DNA from: Cohnella laeviribosi DSM 21336
Lineage (GTDB): Bacteria; Bacillota; Bacilli; Paenibacillales; Paenibacillaceae
Length of the DNA: 49,178 bases
Assembly: GCF_000378425.1 (NCBI RefSeq)
Contig: NZ_KB899838.1
Coordinates: forward strand, 1 to 49,178
Direction: 5' to 3'
Below, piece by piece: positions 1 to 7,879 of the stretch (positions are counted from its first letter, which is position 1; each line of letters starts with the position of its first letter). The notes below the pieces were generated by a model. That model was not told where the DNA came from and ran no database searches. It was given only the letters and a program-made list of their open reading frames with translations. Made by a program: the position numbers and the translations under genes.

Positions 1-177
1 GGGCAATAACCGCATGATGGACAAGGAGGTGACGCTTTTTCCGCTGCCGGACTCCCCTACGATGCCCAGCGTTTCTCCCTTTTCCAGCGAGAAGCTGATG
101 CCGTCCACCACGCGGACGGGGCCGGACGGGCCGGCAAATTCTACGGTCAGATTGTCGACGGACAGAAGCTTGGTCAT
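1..177 (-). CDS. Peptide ABC transporter ATP-binding protein, DppD/OppD-type (5' part only)
   Basis: This is the N-terminal 59 codons of a gene that runs off the left edge. The ATG at 177-175 is preceded by GGGAGG. The fragment begins [14 protein letters not shown] and contains a complete Walker A motif, GESGSGKSV, around residues 41-49, followed by SLSIMRLLP, which is typical of the oligopeptide/dipeptide/nickel ATPase family. It lies 60 nt after the type-5 solute-binding protein and after two DppB/DppC-like permeases, so it should be one of two ATPases energising that importer at the inner membrane face. The Walker B and signature motifs lie outside the window. Family confidence is high; the substrate is unknown. 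Confidence 0.9.
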   Translation of the reverse strand, partial: MTKLLSVDNLTVEFAGPSGPVRVVDGISFSLEKGETLGIVGESGSGKSVTSLSIMRLLP

Positions 178-204
178 CGTTGCCTCCCGTGCTCAGGTGG
201 GAAA

Positions 205-224
205 CCCCCGAAGGGATTCGGGGG
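205..224 (-). terminator. Intercistronic hairpin after the peptide SBP
   Basis: A perfect 8-bp stem (CCCCCGAA / TTCGGGGG) with a 4-nt loop sits between the SBP stop and the ATPase start. Read on the minus strand it is followed by only TTTCCC, so it is probably a leaky terminator or an mRNA-stabilising hairpin. Such hairpins commonly let the binding protein be made in excess over the ATPase; that role is inference here. Confidence 0.55.
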
Positions 225-237
225 CCTTGTCTTGATC

Positions 238-1860
238 TTATTTATAGAGCGAAACGAACCGAATGATTTCATCCGGGTAGAAAATGTAACCCTTGACGTC
301 CTTGCTGAAGCCGGCGATCAGATTGCTTTCGTACAGATACGCCCACGGAGCGTCGGCCGTAACGATTTTTTGGACTTCCTTGTAAAGCTCCGTCCGCTTG
401 GCTTCGTCCGGTTCCACGTTGGCTTTGGCCAGCAGTTCGTCCACTTGCTTGTTCGAGTACCCCGTGTAGTTGGAGGCGCCTTTGCTGTCGAGCAAAAAGC
501 CGTAGTGGTAGGACGGGTCGTTCACAAGCGACGTATACTTGCCGAGGAAGGCGGCCGCCTGCTTGTTGTTGACCAGCTCGCGGTATTGGGCCGGGGCCAC
601 TTTCTTGATGTTCAACGTCACCCCGATTTTCTCCAGGTCGGCTTTCAGCAGAACCGCAATGTCCTCATAGTCTTGCGTAGAAGAATTGACCACCAGATCG
701 AAGGTAAAGCCATTTTCGTACCCGGCTTCCTTCAGCAGGGACTTCGCTTTTTCCAAATCGAATTTATACGGGTTCCCTTCGGACGTGTGCGCCGGCGATT
801 TGCTCGAGATCGAGCTGGTCATGGGGGAAGCCTGTCCGTACATGACGCTCTGGATCAGCTTCTGCTGGTCGATGGCGTAGTTGATCGCCTGGCGGACTTT
901 CAACTGGTCGAACGGTTTGAATTTGGCGTTCATGCCCAGGTAGACGATCCGGTTCGTGGAATCCGATTGGATGACCACGTTGTCCTTTTGCTTCAGGCTC
1001 TCCACGTCTTTCGGAGGAATGTCGAGCGCGACGTCGACATCGCCCTTCTCCAGCATCAGCTCGCGGTTCGAAGCTTCCTTGACGTATTTCACGATCACTT
1101 TGTCAACCTTCGGCGCGCCCTTCCAGTAGTTCTTGTTCGCCACGAACACCGCTTCCGAAGCGGGGTCCCATTTCTCCAGGGAGAACGGGCCGGAACCGGC
1201 CGAGTGCCGCGTCAAATAATCGTCCGGTTGGCCTTTGGCGACGGACGGGTCCACGATGGAGAACGTGAAGGTGGCCAGATACTTCAGGAACAAATGGTTC
1301 GGCGCGTTCAGCTTGAACTCGACGGTTCTGTCGTCGATTTTGTTGACCGATTGGATGTTGGCGAGTTTGTACAGGCTACCGCCTTCGCCTTTCGTCTGCA
1401 CCCGTTCGAACGAATACAGCACCGCGTCGGCGTTCACCGGGTTGCCGCTTTGGAATTTCACGCCGTCCCGCAAGGTGAACGTGTAGGTTTTCAGATCGTC
1501 GGACACGGTCCATTTTTCGGCCAGGGAAGGCTCGATTTTGTCGGTGCGGCCAATCGTCTTGCCGTCCTTTTCTTCCGTTCCGCTTGTGACGAGCTGATCG
1601 TACAGCGCGAACGCGTAGGAAGCGGAGGTTAAATCGCCCGCCTCGTGCGGGTCCATCGTTTGGCCGGCGCCTTGCGAATACGCGATCGTAATCGTCTTCG
1701 CGCCGGCAGACTCAGCCGGCTGCGACGACTGCGCCCCGCTGTCGGAAGCGCTCGGGCTCGCGCCCGCGCCTTCTCTCGGATTCGCGCTTTTGGTGCAGCC
1801 GGCAAGCAGCAAGACGACCAATAACGTAGAGATGAAAACCAGCAGCTTTTGTCGTTTCAT
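238..1860 (-). CDS. Peptide/nickel-type ABC transporter substrate-binding lipoprotein (SBP_bac_5)
   Basis: A 540-aa lipoprotein with signal sequence MKRQKLLVFISTLLVVLLLAGC; the LAGC lipobox puts the acylated Cys at about residue 22. A Ser/Ala/Gly-rich linker (residues 25-55) precedes the mature domain. The family hallmarks are ITIAYSQGAGQTMDPHEAGD near the start of the mature domain, LAEKWTVSDDLKTYTFTLRDGVKFQ (quoted in part: LRDGVKF), and LKVRQAINYAIDQQKLI near residue 320. It binds the substrate outside the membrane and delivers it to the DppB/DppC permeases encoded immediately upstream in the transcript. SBP family 5 covers oligopeptides, dipeptides, nickel and some glycans, so the ligand cannot be named. 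SD GGGAG precedes the ATG. Confidence 0.93.
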   Translation of the reverse strand: MKRQKLLVFISTLLVVLLLAGCTKSANPREGAGASPSASDSGAQSSQPAESAGAKTITIAYSQGAGQTMDPHEAGDLTSASYAFALYDQLVTSGTEEKDGKTIGRTDKIEPSLAEKWTVSDDLKTYTFTLRDGVKFQSGNPVNADAVLYSFERVQTKGEGGSLYKLANIQSVNKIDDRTVEFKLNAPNHLFLKYLATFTFSIVDPSVAKGQPDDYLTRHSAGSGPFSLEKWDPASEAVFVANKNYWKGAPKVDKVIVKYVKEASNRELMLEKGDVDVALDIPPKDVESLKQKDNVVIQSDSTNRIVYLGMNAKFKPFDQLKVRQAINYAIDQQKLIQSVMYGQASPMTSSISSKSPAHTSEGNPYKFDLEKAKSLLKEAGYENGFTFDLVVNSSTQDYEDIAVLLKADLEKIGVTLNIKKVAPAQYRELVNNKQAAAFLGKYTSLVNDPSYHYGFLLDSKGASNYTGYSNKQVDELLAKANVEPDEAKRTELYKEVQKIVTADAPWAYLYESNLIAGFSKDVKGYIFYPDEIIRFVSLYK

Positions 1861-1897
1861 TTTTGTCCACTCCCAAACGATGAAGTATCTCTTCTAT

Positions 1898-2734
1898 TTA
1901 TTTAGTGGAACGGCTGTGAGGGTCCAGTTCGTCCCGCAGCCCGTCCCCAAGCAGGAAAAATCCGAAAATGGTCGTGGCAATGGCCAATCCGGGAAAGACC
2001 GTCATCCACCATTCGCCCGACAGAATATAGTCCCGTCCGTACGAGATCATCGCGCCCCATTCCGCGGTCGGCGGCCTTACGCCAAGCCCGATAAAATTCA
2101 GGCTCGACGTGGTGAGGACGGCGGAACCGAGTCCGAGCGTAATCTGCACCAGCAAGGGGCCGAAGGCGTTCGGCAGCACGTGATGGAGCAAAATCCAATG
2201 GTGCCGGACGCCCAGCGCCCGGCTGGCTTCGATGTATTCATGCTCCTTGATGACGACGGTCTGGCCGTACATGAGCCGGGCGAACTCCGGTATGGCGACG
2301 ATCCCGACGGCCAGCAGCGCGCCCAAAAGCCCCGGTCCGATGGAGGCCGCAAGCGCCATGGCCAGAATCAGCGACGGAAACGCAAGCAGCGAATCCATGG
2401 CGCGCATGATGAGATTGCCGGTTTTTCCGCCGAAATAGCCTGCGACGGCGCCCAGCGGAATGCCGATGACGCAGGCGATGCCGACGGACACCATGCCCGT
2501 CCATACGGTGACCCGCGCTCCGTACAGGACGCGGCTGAATATGTCCCTTCCGAAATTGTCGGTGCCGAACCAATGCTCGGAATTGGGCGGCAGCAGCTTG
2601 TCCTCCGGATTCAGCTCATTCGGGTGGTAAGGCGCCAGCAGCGGCGCAAGCAGCGCCAGCAAGATCCAAACCGACACGATCGACAACCCGATGACTGTCA
2701 ACCGGTTACGCAGCAATGTTCTCAGCTTAATCAT
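1898..2734 (-). CDS. Peptide-type ABC transporter permease, DppC-like
   Basis: A 278-aa integral membrane protein with an N-terminal TM segment (IGLSIVSVWILLALLAPLLA) and the DppC-family motif HWFGTDNFGRDIFSRVLYG at about residues 54-72. The cytoplasmic EAA loop, EASRALGVRHHWILLHHVLPN, lies near residues 168-188 and would dock on the ATPase. Further TM segments run to the C-terminus (TIFGFFLLGDGLRD). Its start overlaps the end of the DppB-like gene by 8 nt, indicating translational coupling. A 37-nt gap separates it from the SBP gene. It forms the translocation pore with the DppB-like partner. The length is normal for the family. Confidence 0.94.
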   Translation of the reverse strand: MIKLRTLLRNRLTVIGLSIVSVWILLALLAPLLAPYHPNELNPEDKLLPPNSEHWFGTDNFGRDIFSRVLYGARVTVWTGMVSVGIACVIGIPLGAVAGYFGGKTGNLIMRAMDSLLAFPSLILAMALAASIGPGLLGALLAVGIVAIPEFARLMYGQTVVIKEHEYIEASRALGVRHHWILLHHVLPNAFGPLLVQITLGLGSAVLTTSSLNFIGLGVRPPTAEWGAMISYGRDYILSGEWWMTVFPGLAIATTIFGFFLLGDGLRDELDPHSRSTK

Positions 2735-3737
2735 AACGCACCCTCGGATCCAATACGCCGTACAGCAACTCGACCAGAAGATTCACCGCGCCGTAGAGCA
2801 CGGCGCTGATCAGCGTCATGGCCTGAATCGGCGCGTAGTCGGCGGAAAGAATCGATTCCGTAACGTAATTGCCGACCCCCGGCCACGCGAAGATCGTTTC
2901 GGTGATCACGGCTCCTCCGAGCAGATAGCCGAACTGCAGTCCGATCACCGTCAACGCGGGGATTAGGGAATTCATGAGACCGTGCTTGCAAATGACGGCC
3001 GTTTCCGACAGCCCTTTGGCTTTTGCCGTCCTCATGAAATCCTGCTTGATGACTTCCAGCATGCTCGCCCTGATCATTTTCGTCACGATCGCGATCGTCC
3101 CCATGCTCAAACAAAAGGCCGGCATGAGCAGATGGAGCAGGGAATCCTTCAACGCGACCATATCCCAGCTCAGCAGGCTGTCCACCACATAAAGCCCCGT
3201 CACATGCGTCGGAGGATAAATGCCGTCGCTGATGCGGCCGACCGGAGCGGGCAACCAGCCGAGCTTCGAATAGAACAGCGCGATCAGCAGCAGCCCCAGC
3301 CAGAAGATCGGCACGGACGACCCGACAAACGATAGAAACCGCGCGATGTGGTCGAATACCGAGTTTTGCTTTGCGGCCCCCAAGATGCCGAGAGGCAGCG
3401 CGACGATCAGGGCAATGATCATGCTGGCCAGCGTAAGCTCAAGCGTGGCGGGGAACCGCGTGATGAAATCCGAGGCTACGGGATGACCCGTGTGCCAGGC
3501 GTATCCGAGGTCTCCCCTCGCCAATTGCTTCAGATATTCCCATAGCTGCACCAGCAGCGGCTGGTCGAACCCGTACTGGGCGCGAACTTTGTCCACGAAC
3601 TCCGGCAACGCCTGCTCGCCCGTTATCATCAGGGCTGGATCGCCCGGCAGCACCCTGGTCAAGATGAATGTGATCACGATGATCCCGGCCAAGCTCGGCA
3701 CCATCATCGCGATACGCCGGATCGCGTATGCCAGCAA
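2727..3737 (-). CDS. Peptide-type ABC transporter permease, DppB-like
   Basis: A 336-aa membrane protein beginning MLAYAIRRIAMMVPSLAGII, the standard DppB N-terminus, from a TTG start at 3737-3735. GGAGG lies 10 nt upstream. The family signature TRVLPGDPALM follows at residues 27-37. The EAA loop (DFMRTAKAKGLSETAVICKHGLMN) lies about residues 236-259, and the C-terminus ends in the usual VLDPRVRYD. It is the first transporter gene of the operon, 36 nt after the TetR gene, and overlaps the DppC-like gene. A 102-residue frame that starts at a nearby ATG is a shadow with no family features. Confidence 0.93.
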   Translation of the reverse strand: MLAYAIRRIAMMVPSLAGIIVITFILTRVLPGDPALMITGEQALPEFVDKVRAQYGFDQPLLVQLWEYLKQLARGDLGYAWHTGHPVASDFITRFPATLELTLASMIIALIVALPLGILGAAKQNSVFDHIARFLSFVGSSVPIFWLGLLLIALFYSKLGWLPAPVGRISDGIYPPTHVTGLYVVDSLLSWDMVALKDSLLHLLMPAFCLSMGTIAIVTKMIRASMLEVIKQDFMRTAKAKGLSETAVICKHGLMNSLIPALTVIGLQFGYLLGGAVITETIFAWPGVGNYVTESILSADYAPIQAMTLISAVLYGAVNLLVELLYGVLDPRVRYD

Positions 3738-3773
3738 CTCCCTTCATCCTCCTTAACTCGTACCATGCGGCGG

Positions 3774-4373
3774 CTAAATGCCCAGCAAGCCGAAAAACTC
3801 AAACCGGACCGCCTCTGCCGCCAATTGTTCAGGCGTAAGATTCGCCAAATCGGAATCCGGAGGAACGGGGCCGAACAGCCATCTGGCGACAATCCCTTCG
3901 ATCAGGCTCATCAGGAGCGCCGCCCGCACGTGCAGATCCATCGATTCCGGCAGCATGCCGAACTCGATGGCCCTTTGGATATTGCGCCTGAACGCTTCCT
4001 CCATGGCAACGCGCGCCTCCCTGAAGGCTTGGCGGATCGCCTCGTCCTCGCCGCGCTCGGTCAGCAGCAGTTCCATAAAATAACGGTTGTCGCGGGCGAA
4101 CCGGAAAATGTCGGCCAGCAGCCGCTGAGAGCCCTGAACCATCTCCTGCACGGTCCCGGGCTCGGTCCGATAGCCTTTGCCGATGACCTGAAGCAAGCGT
4201 TCCTTCCCGGATTGGATAATTTCGAGCGCAATCGATTCTTTGCTTTTGAAATACCAGTAAAACGTTCCTTGCGCCACGCCGGCCTGGGCCACAATATCGG
4301 AAATCTTCGTTTTGTGATAACCGTATTTGGCGAACCGTTCCACCGCAATCGCCAGCAGTTGCTCCCTGCGCAA
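3774..4373 (-). CDS. TetR/AcrR family transcriptional regulator of the peptide transporter operon
   Basis: The N-terminal HTH (ISDIVAQAGVAQGTFYWYFKSKESI, about residues 23-47) is typical TetR; the rest is a helical ligand-binding domain. It is the first gene of the transcript that continues into the DppB/DppC/SBP/DppD genes, so it probably represses both itself and the transporter. The annotated TTG start (4373-4371) has almost no Shine-Dalgarno. A strong purine tract, GGAGGGAGGGG at 4422-4412, lies 5 nt before an in-frame ATC at 4406-4404. Initiation there would add 11 residues (ASDQQATQRDL plus the start). I keep TTG as the conventional choice, but the true start may be upstream at a non-canonical codon. 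Confidence 0.9.
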   Translation of the reverse strand: MRREQLLAIAVERFAKYGYHKTKISDIVAQAGVAQGTFYWYFKSKESIALEIIQSGKERLLQVIGKGYRTEPGTVQEMVQGSQRLLADIFRFARDNRYFMELLLTERGEDEAIRQAFREARVAMEEAFRRNIQRAIEFGMLPESMDLHVRAALLMSLIEGIVARWLFGPVPPDSDLANLTPEQLAAEAVRFEFFGLLGI

Positions 4374-4426
4374 ATCCCGCTGCGTTGCTTGCTGATCAGA
4401 GGCGATAACTACCCCTCCCTCCAGAT

Positions 4427-4440
4427 TGACTGGTCAGTCA
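4427..4440. promoter_or_regulatory. TetR-type operator, perfect 14-bp dyad
   Basis: TGACTG-GT-CAGTCA is a perfect inverted repeat. It lies about 9-22 nt downstream of the -10 box of the TetR gene's promoter, so bound repressor would block initiation or early elongation. The size and symmetry fit TetR-family operators. That the adjacent TetR protein binds it is inferred from position. Confidence 0.75.
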
Positions 4441-4448
4441 GTATTGAT

Positions 4449-4477
4449 ATTTTATCGGGTTACTCGGATTTTGTCAA
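4449..4477 (-). promoter_or_regulatory. Sigma-A promoter of the TetR/peptide transporter operon
   Basis: On the minus strand there is a consensus -35 TTGACA (4477-4472), a 17-bp spacer and -10 TAAAAT (4454-4449). The start site should fall near 4442, giving a leader of about 20 nt before the purine-rich SD at 4422-4412. This is the only clear promoter upstream of the five-gene transcript. Confidence 0.8.
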
Positions 4478-4489
4478 CGATCCTTTCTG

Positions 4490-4544
4490 GTCAAAACGGA
4501 AACGCTCCTCCTCTTGTCCGGACCGGACAGAGAGGCGAGGAGCG
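4490..4544 (-). terminator. Intrinsic terminator of the sugar ABC/aldo-keto reductase operon
   Basis: An inverted repeat with outer arms CGCTCCTC / GAGGAGCG and inner arms TGTCCGG / CCGGACA spans 4503-4544. On the minus strand it is followed by TTTCCGTTTT. It lies about 70 nt after the aldo/keto reductase stop and insulates that operon from the TetR promoter. Confidence 0.75.
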
Positions 4545-4613
4545 CATTGAACCCGTTATTCCGGCATCCATCGGATCGATCAGGACAAGGCTACCGCACC
4601 CGGGGAGGCGGGC

Positions 4614-5372
4614 TCACTCATCGCGAAACGCTGCGTCAAGCGTCCGCAGATCGGGATCGTCGATGTCCCAGCCGACGCCGCCTACGTTTTCCTCCACCTG
4701 TGCGGCCGTCTTGGCCCCTGCGATAATGGAAGTGACCGCGGGATTCGCCGCCAGCCAGCGCAAGGCGACCTGCCCGGGCGTTTTTCCGTACTTGGCTGCG
4801 ATTTCTTTCAGACGCTCCGCCTTCCGCTGAAGCAGGTTATATGGAGACTGAAGAGAGACGATCGGCGCGATCGCCTGCGCTTCCCTTAGCTGTTCGACCG
4901 AGAAATTGGACACGCCGATATGGCGGATCTTCCCCTCCTGGACAAGATCCTTCAGCGCGCCGATCGTTTCGGCGATCGGCACTTTTCCGGTCGGGTCCGG
5001 CCAGTGCACCTGGTACAGATCGATGTAGTCCGTTCCGAGCCGCTTCAGGCTTTCGTCCACTTCTCGGCGCGCGCCCGCGGCGGATACGTCGTTATGGATT
5101 CCGTTCGCATCCCAGACCAATCCGAATTTGGTCGCGATGATCACCTGTTTTCGAAACGGCTTCAGCACCCGGCCCAGCAGGCGCTCCGATTCGCCAAAGC
5201 CGTATACGGGGGCGGTATCGAAGAAGTTGACCCCCTCTTCGTAGGCGCGGATGATCGCCTCTTCCAGCTCGCTTTCGGTGACGCGGCCCCATCCCACTTT
5301 GCCTGCGGCCCAAGCGCCGAAGCCGATCACCGATACCTCAAGACCGCTGCTTCCCAGCTTTCTTTTCTCCAT
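4614..5372 (-). CDS. Aldo/keto reductase, internally shortened
   Basis: A 252-aa NAD(P)H-dependent aldo/keto reductase of the YhdN/YajO type. The catalytic tetrad is present: D52 and Y57 in FFDTAPVYG, K82 in ATKFG and H123 in QVHWPD. GVSNF (153-157) and VSLQSPYNLLQR (172-183) follow. The sequence then jumps straight to AERLKEIAAKYGKTPGQ. Relatives of 310-330 aa carry about 55-65 residues between these points, including the strand and loop with Y-x-P-L-x-x-G-L-L-x-G-K-Y that help hold the cofactor. The frame is intact, so this is an in-frame deletion or a divergent compact form. It lies 16 nt after the sugar permease, in the same operon. Activity is uncertain. Confidence 0.88.
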   Translation of the reverse strand: MEKRKLGSSGLEVSVIGFGAWAAGKVGWGRVTESELEEAIIRAYEEGVNFFDTAPVYGFGESERLLGRVLKPFRKQVIIATKFGLVWDANGIHNDVSAAGARREVDESLKRLGTDYIDLYQVHWPDPTGKVPIAETIGALKDLVQEGKIRHIGVSNFSVEQLREAQAIAPIVSLQSPYNLLQRKAERLKEIAAKYGKTPGQVALRWLAANPAVTSIIAGAKTAAQVEENVGGVGWDIDDPDLRTLDAAFRDE

Positions 5373-5388
5373 CCGAAATCCTCCTCCT

Positions 5389-6411
5389 TTATCGATGCGC
5401 CGGATCTTTTCTCAAAAACGAAAAGGCCAGCGCCAATACCAAAATGCCGCCTTTGACGATGTCCTGCGCGAAATAAGGCACGTTCATCATCGTCAGCCCG
5501 TTCAGCAGCACGCCGATCAGAATCGATCCGAGCAGCGTGCCGACGACGCTCGGCCGCTTCTCCCCGAACAAGGCGTACCCGATATAAGCCGACGCGACCG
5601 CATCCATCAGCAGCGGGGCTCCCGCGGACACCTGTCCCGTGCCGATCCGGCTGGCGAGCAAAATCCCGCCCAGGGCCGCAAACAAGCCGCTCACGACATA
5701 CGCGAACACCCGATAGCCGGACACCGAAATGCCGAACAGATTGGCCGCTTCCGGATTGCCTCCGACCATATACATGCGCCGGCCGAACGTGGTGAATTCG
5801 AGAAACAGATAGGAGATCAAGACGAACGCCAGCATCAAAAGGACCGGCATCGGCACGCCGAACAGCTCCCCCTGGCCGATGAATTTAAAGGAAGGAATGA
5901 AGCGCCCGGTTTGTTCCCCGACGGAAGACGGCATCCCTTCGTAAATCGAATAGCCTTTCGAATAGGTGAGCTGGATCCCGTTGACCATGTACATGACCGC
6001 CAGCGTGGCGAGCAGATCCGGAAGCTTGAGTTTGACGATGAGCAGCGCGTTGAGCAGCCCCACGAAGACGCCGCACAGCAACGGGATCAGCAAGGCCACG
6101 AGCAGCTCCTGCCGGTGCAGCACCAGGGCGGAGGCTGCGGCGATCGTCGCCAGGCTGGTCGTGGAGCCGACAGACACGTCGAAGCCGTCGACCACCAGAC
6201 TGAACGTCACGCCCAGCGCAAGAAACGTCACAATCGAAATGGATCGTAAAATATCGCTTAAATTGCTGTACGTAAAAAAGTGCTCGTTCACGACGGAAAA
6301 ATAAGCGATAACGCCGACAATCGTAATGACGGCGCCGTAGCGGAACAACCATTCCGGCACCGTTTTTGTCGCCGGCAACCGTTCTTTTGACCGGACTTCA
6401 ATTGCCTCCAC
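5389..6411 (-). CDS. Sugar ABC transporter permease, RbsC-like
   Basis: A 340-aa permease of the BPD_transp_2 family (ribose/xylose/galactose type) with about nine hydrophobic segments. The N-terminal TM is YGAVITIVGVIAYFSV. The family motif GVTFSLVVDGFDVSVGS lies about residues 65-81, and GGNPEAANLFGISVSGYR about residues 220-237. I chose the GTG at 6411-6409 (VEAIEVRSKER), with SD GGGGAGA. An extended frame to 6537 would add 42 Arg/Cys-rich residues that simply overlap the ATPase gene. The chosen start overlaps the ATPase stop by 14 nt. It forms the pore for the RbsA-like ATPase. Confidence 0.92.
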   Translation of the reverse strand: MEAIEVRSKERLPATKTVPEWLFRYGAVITIVGVIAYFSVVNEHFFTYSNLSDILRSISIVTFLALGVTFSLVVDGFDVSVGSTTSLATIAAASALVLHRQELLVALLIPLLCGVFVGLLNALLIVKLKLPDLLATLAVMYMVNGIQLTYSKGYSIYEGMPSSVGEQTGRFIPSFKFIGQGELFGVPMPVLLMLAFVLISYLFLEFTTFGRRMYMVGGNPEAANLFGISVSGYRVFAYVVSGLFAALGGILLASRIGTGQVSAGAPLLMDAVASAYIGYALFGEKRPSVVGTLLGSILIGVLLNGLTMMNVPYFAQDIVKGGILVLALAFSFLRKDPAHR

Positions 6412-7879
6412 TCGGCTGTTCTCCCCTTTCCGCAACCGATAACAGCATCTCCGCCGTTGCCTTGTCGGAGCACATCCATGCGACGATCCGCCGCCGGGAC
6501 AGGACAAAGATCCGGTCGGCGATGCGCAGCGCATCATCCGGCTCGGCCGTCAAATACAAGATCGAAGCCCCCTGGTCCGCCAAGGATTCGATCATTCGAA
6601 AGATCGTCTCCTTGGCGGCCACGTCGATGCCTTTCATCGGCTCGTCGAAAATGGCCAGCACCGGCTTGCGCGCAAACCACTTCGCGATCGCCACCTTCTG
6701 CTGGTTCCCGCCGCTGAGCGCGCCCGCTTTGTAAGAAGGGATCGCCGGCGATATGGCGAACGCGCCGATCAGTTCCCGGGCGTAGGCGATTTCCCTGGAT
6801 TTGAAGATCCAGCCCCGGAAAGAAAGCGCCAAGTGCGTCCGGATATCGTACCGTTTCCAAATCCCCTGCTTTCCTCTCTCTTCGGGAACGAACGCAAGCC
6901 CCTGACGGGCGGCCCCGCGCGTTCCCCGGATCAGGCGCTCGTTGCCGCGGATCAAGGCGCGGTAGGGCTTCGAGGCTCCGAACAGCGCGCGCGCAAGACG
7001 GGTTTTTCCGCTGCCCAGCAGGCCGAAGCCGACCACGATTTCCCCCGGCTTGAGCCCCAAGCCGATGCCGGGGGCATCGGGATCGAGCGGGAGGCCGCGA
7101 ACCGCGAATTGCTCCGGACCTTCAAACTCCTTGTATGGCCGGCGCCGAATCGACGCTTCCCCTCCGGTCATCGCGGCCACCACCTCTTCCAGCGTGGTCT
7201 GGCCGGTCTTTCGCTCCAGGACCAGCTTGCCGCCGCGAAGAACGCTGATCCGATCGGACAAAGCGAAGATCTCGTTCATCCGGTGGGAAACGAACACGAT
7301 CCCGATGCCCTGCCGCTTGAGCTCCTCGATCAGCTGGCCGAACCGCTCCGCCTCTTTCCGGTCGAACGAGGCCGTCGGCTCGTCCAGCAGCAAGTACTTT
7401 GCCTGTCCCGCCACGGCCCGTACGATCGAAAGCATTTGCTTCTCGTAAATGGACAGCGAAGCCACCGGCCGGTTGACGTTCCAGTCCAGTCCGAAGCGCC
7501 GCAGCATCTCCCGGGCCCTGAGACGGTTAGTCCGCCGGGAGAAACCGATTCGGCGCTCATCCTTGAGCAGGCCGACCGTCAGATTCTCGTGCACCGTAAG
7601 CGCCGGAACCAGTCCGCGGTCGACCTCCTGCGTCAAAAAGACGATTCCCGCCGCCGCGGCTTCCTTCGGGGATCGGAACGCAACGGGACGACGGTCGATC
7701 TCGACCGTCCCCCCCTGTGGAATATACACCCCGGCGGCCAGATGGAGCAGGGTGCTTTTTCCCGCTCCGTTCATGCCCAGCAAGGCATGCACTTCGCCCG
7801 GCGCGACCGCGAACGTAACCCGGTCCAGCACCTTTTGGGCGCCGAATCCATGCTCGATAGACCGAAGAACAAGCGTCAT
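6398..7879 (-). CDS. Sugar ABC transporter ATP-binding protein, RbsA-like (tandem ATPase)
   Basis: A 493-aa protein with two ATPase cassettes. Cassette 1 has Walker A GMNGAGKSTL, a degenerate signature (SIYEKQM) and Walker B YLLLDEPTASFD. Cassette 2 has the degenerate Walker A GLLGSGKTRL, a strict signature LSGGNQQKVAIAKW and Walker B LAIFDEPMKGID. This asymmetry is normal for RbsA/XylG/MglA proteins. The ATG at 7879-7877 overlaps the upstream SBP stop as ATGA, with SD GAGGG inside the SBP gene. An in-frame ATG 33 nt earlier is less well placed. It energises import of a sugar delivered by the upstream SBP. Confidence 0.93.
   Translation of the reverse strand: MTLVLRSIEHGFGAQKVLDRVTFAVAPGEVHALLGMNGAGKSTLLHLAAGVYIPQGGTVEIDRRPVAFRSPKEAAAAGIVFLTQEVDRGLVPALTVHENLTVGLLKDERRIGFSRRTNRLRAREMLRRFGLDWNVNRPVASLSIYEKQMLSIVRAVAGQAKYLLLDEPTASFDRKEAERFGQLIEELKRQGIGIVFVSHRMNEIFALSDRISVLRGGKLVLERKTGQTTLEEVVAAMTGGEASIRRRPYKEFEGPEQFAVRGLPLDPDAPGIGLGLKPGEIVVGFGLLGSGKTRLARALFGASKPYRALIRGNERLIRGTRGAARQGLAFVPEERGKQGIWKRYDIRTHLALSFRGWIFKSREIAYARELIGAFAISPAIPSYKAGALSGGNQQKVAIAKWFARKPVLAIFDEPMKGIDVAAKETIFRMIESLADQGASILYLTAEPDDALRIADRIFVLSRRRIVAWMCSDKATAEMLLSVAERGEQPSGGN

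Noticed and set aside
232..1632. A 466-codon plus-strand open frame opposite the peptide SBP gene
   Set aside because: Arg/Val/Leu/Phe-rich shadow of a G+C-rich minus-strand gene; no SD or family motif, while the opposite strand encodes a complete lipoprotein SBP. The same applies to the other long antisense frames, such as 10787-12895, 22080-24416, 35529-38744 and 45768-48227.
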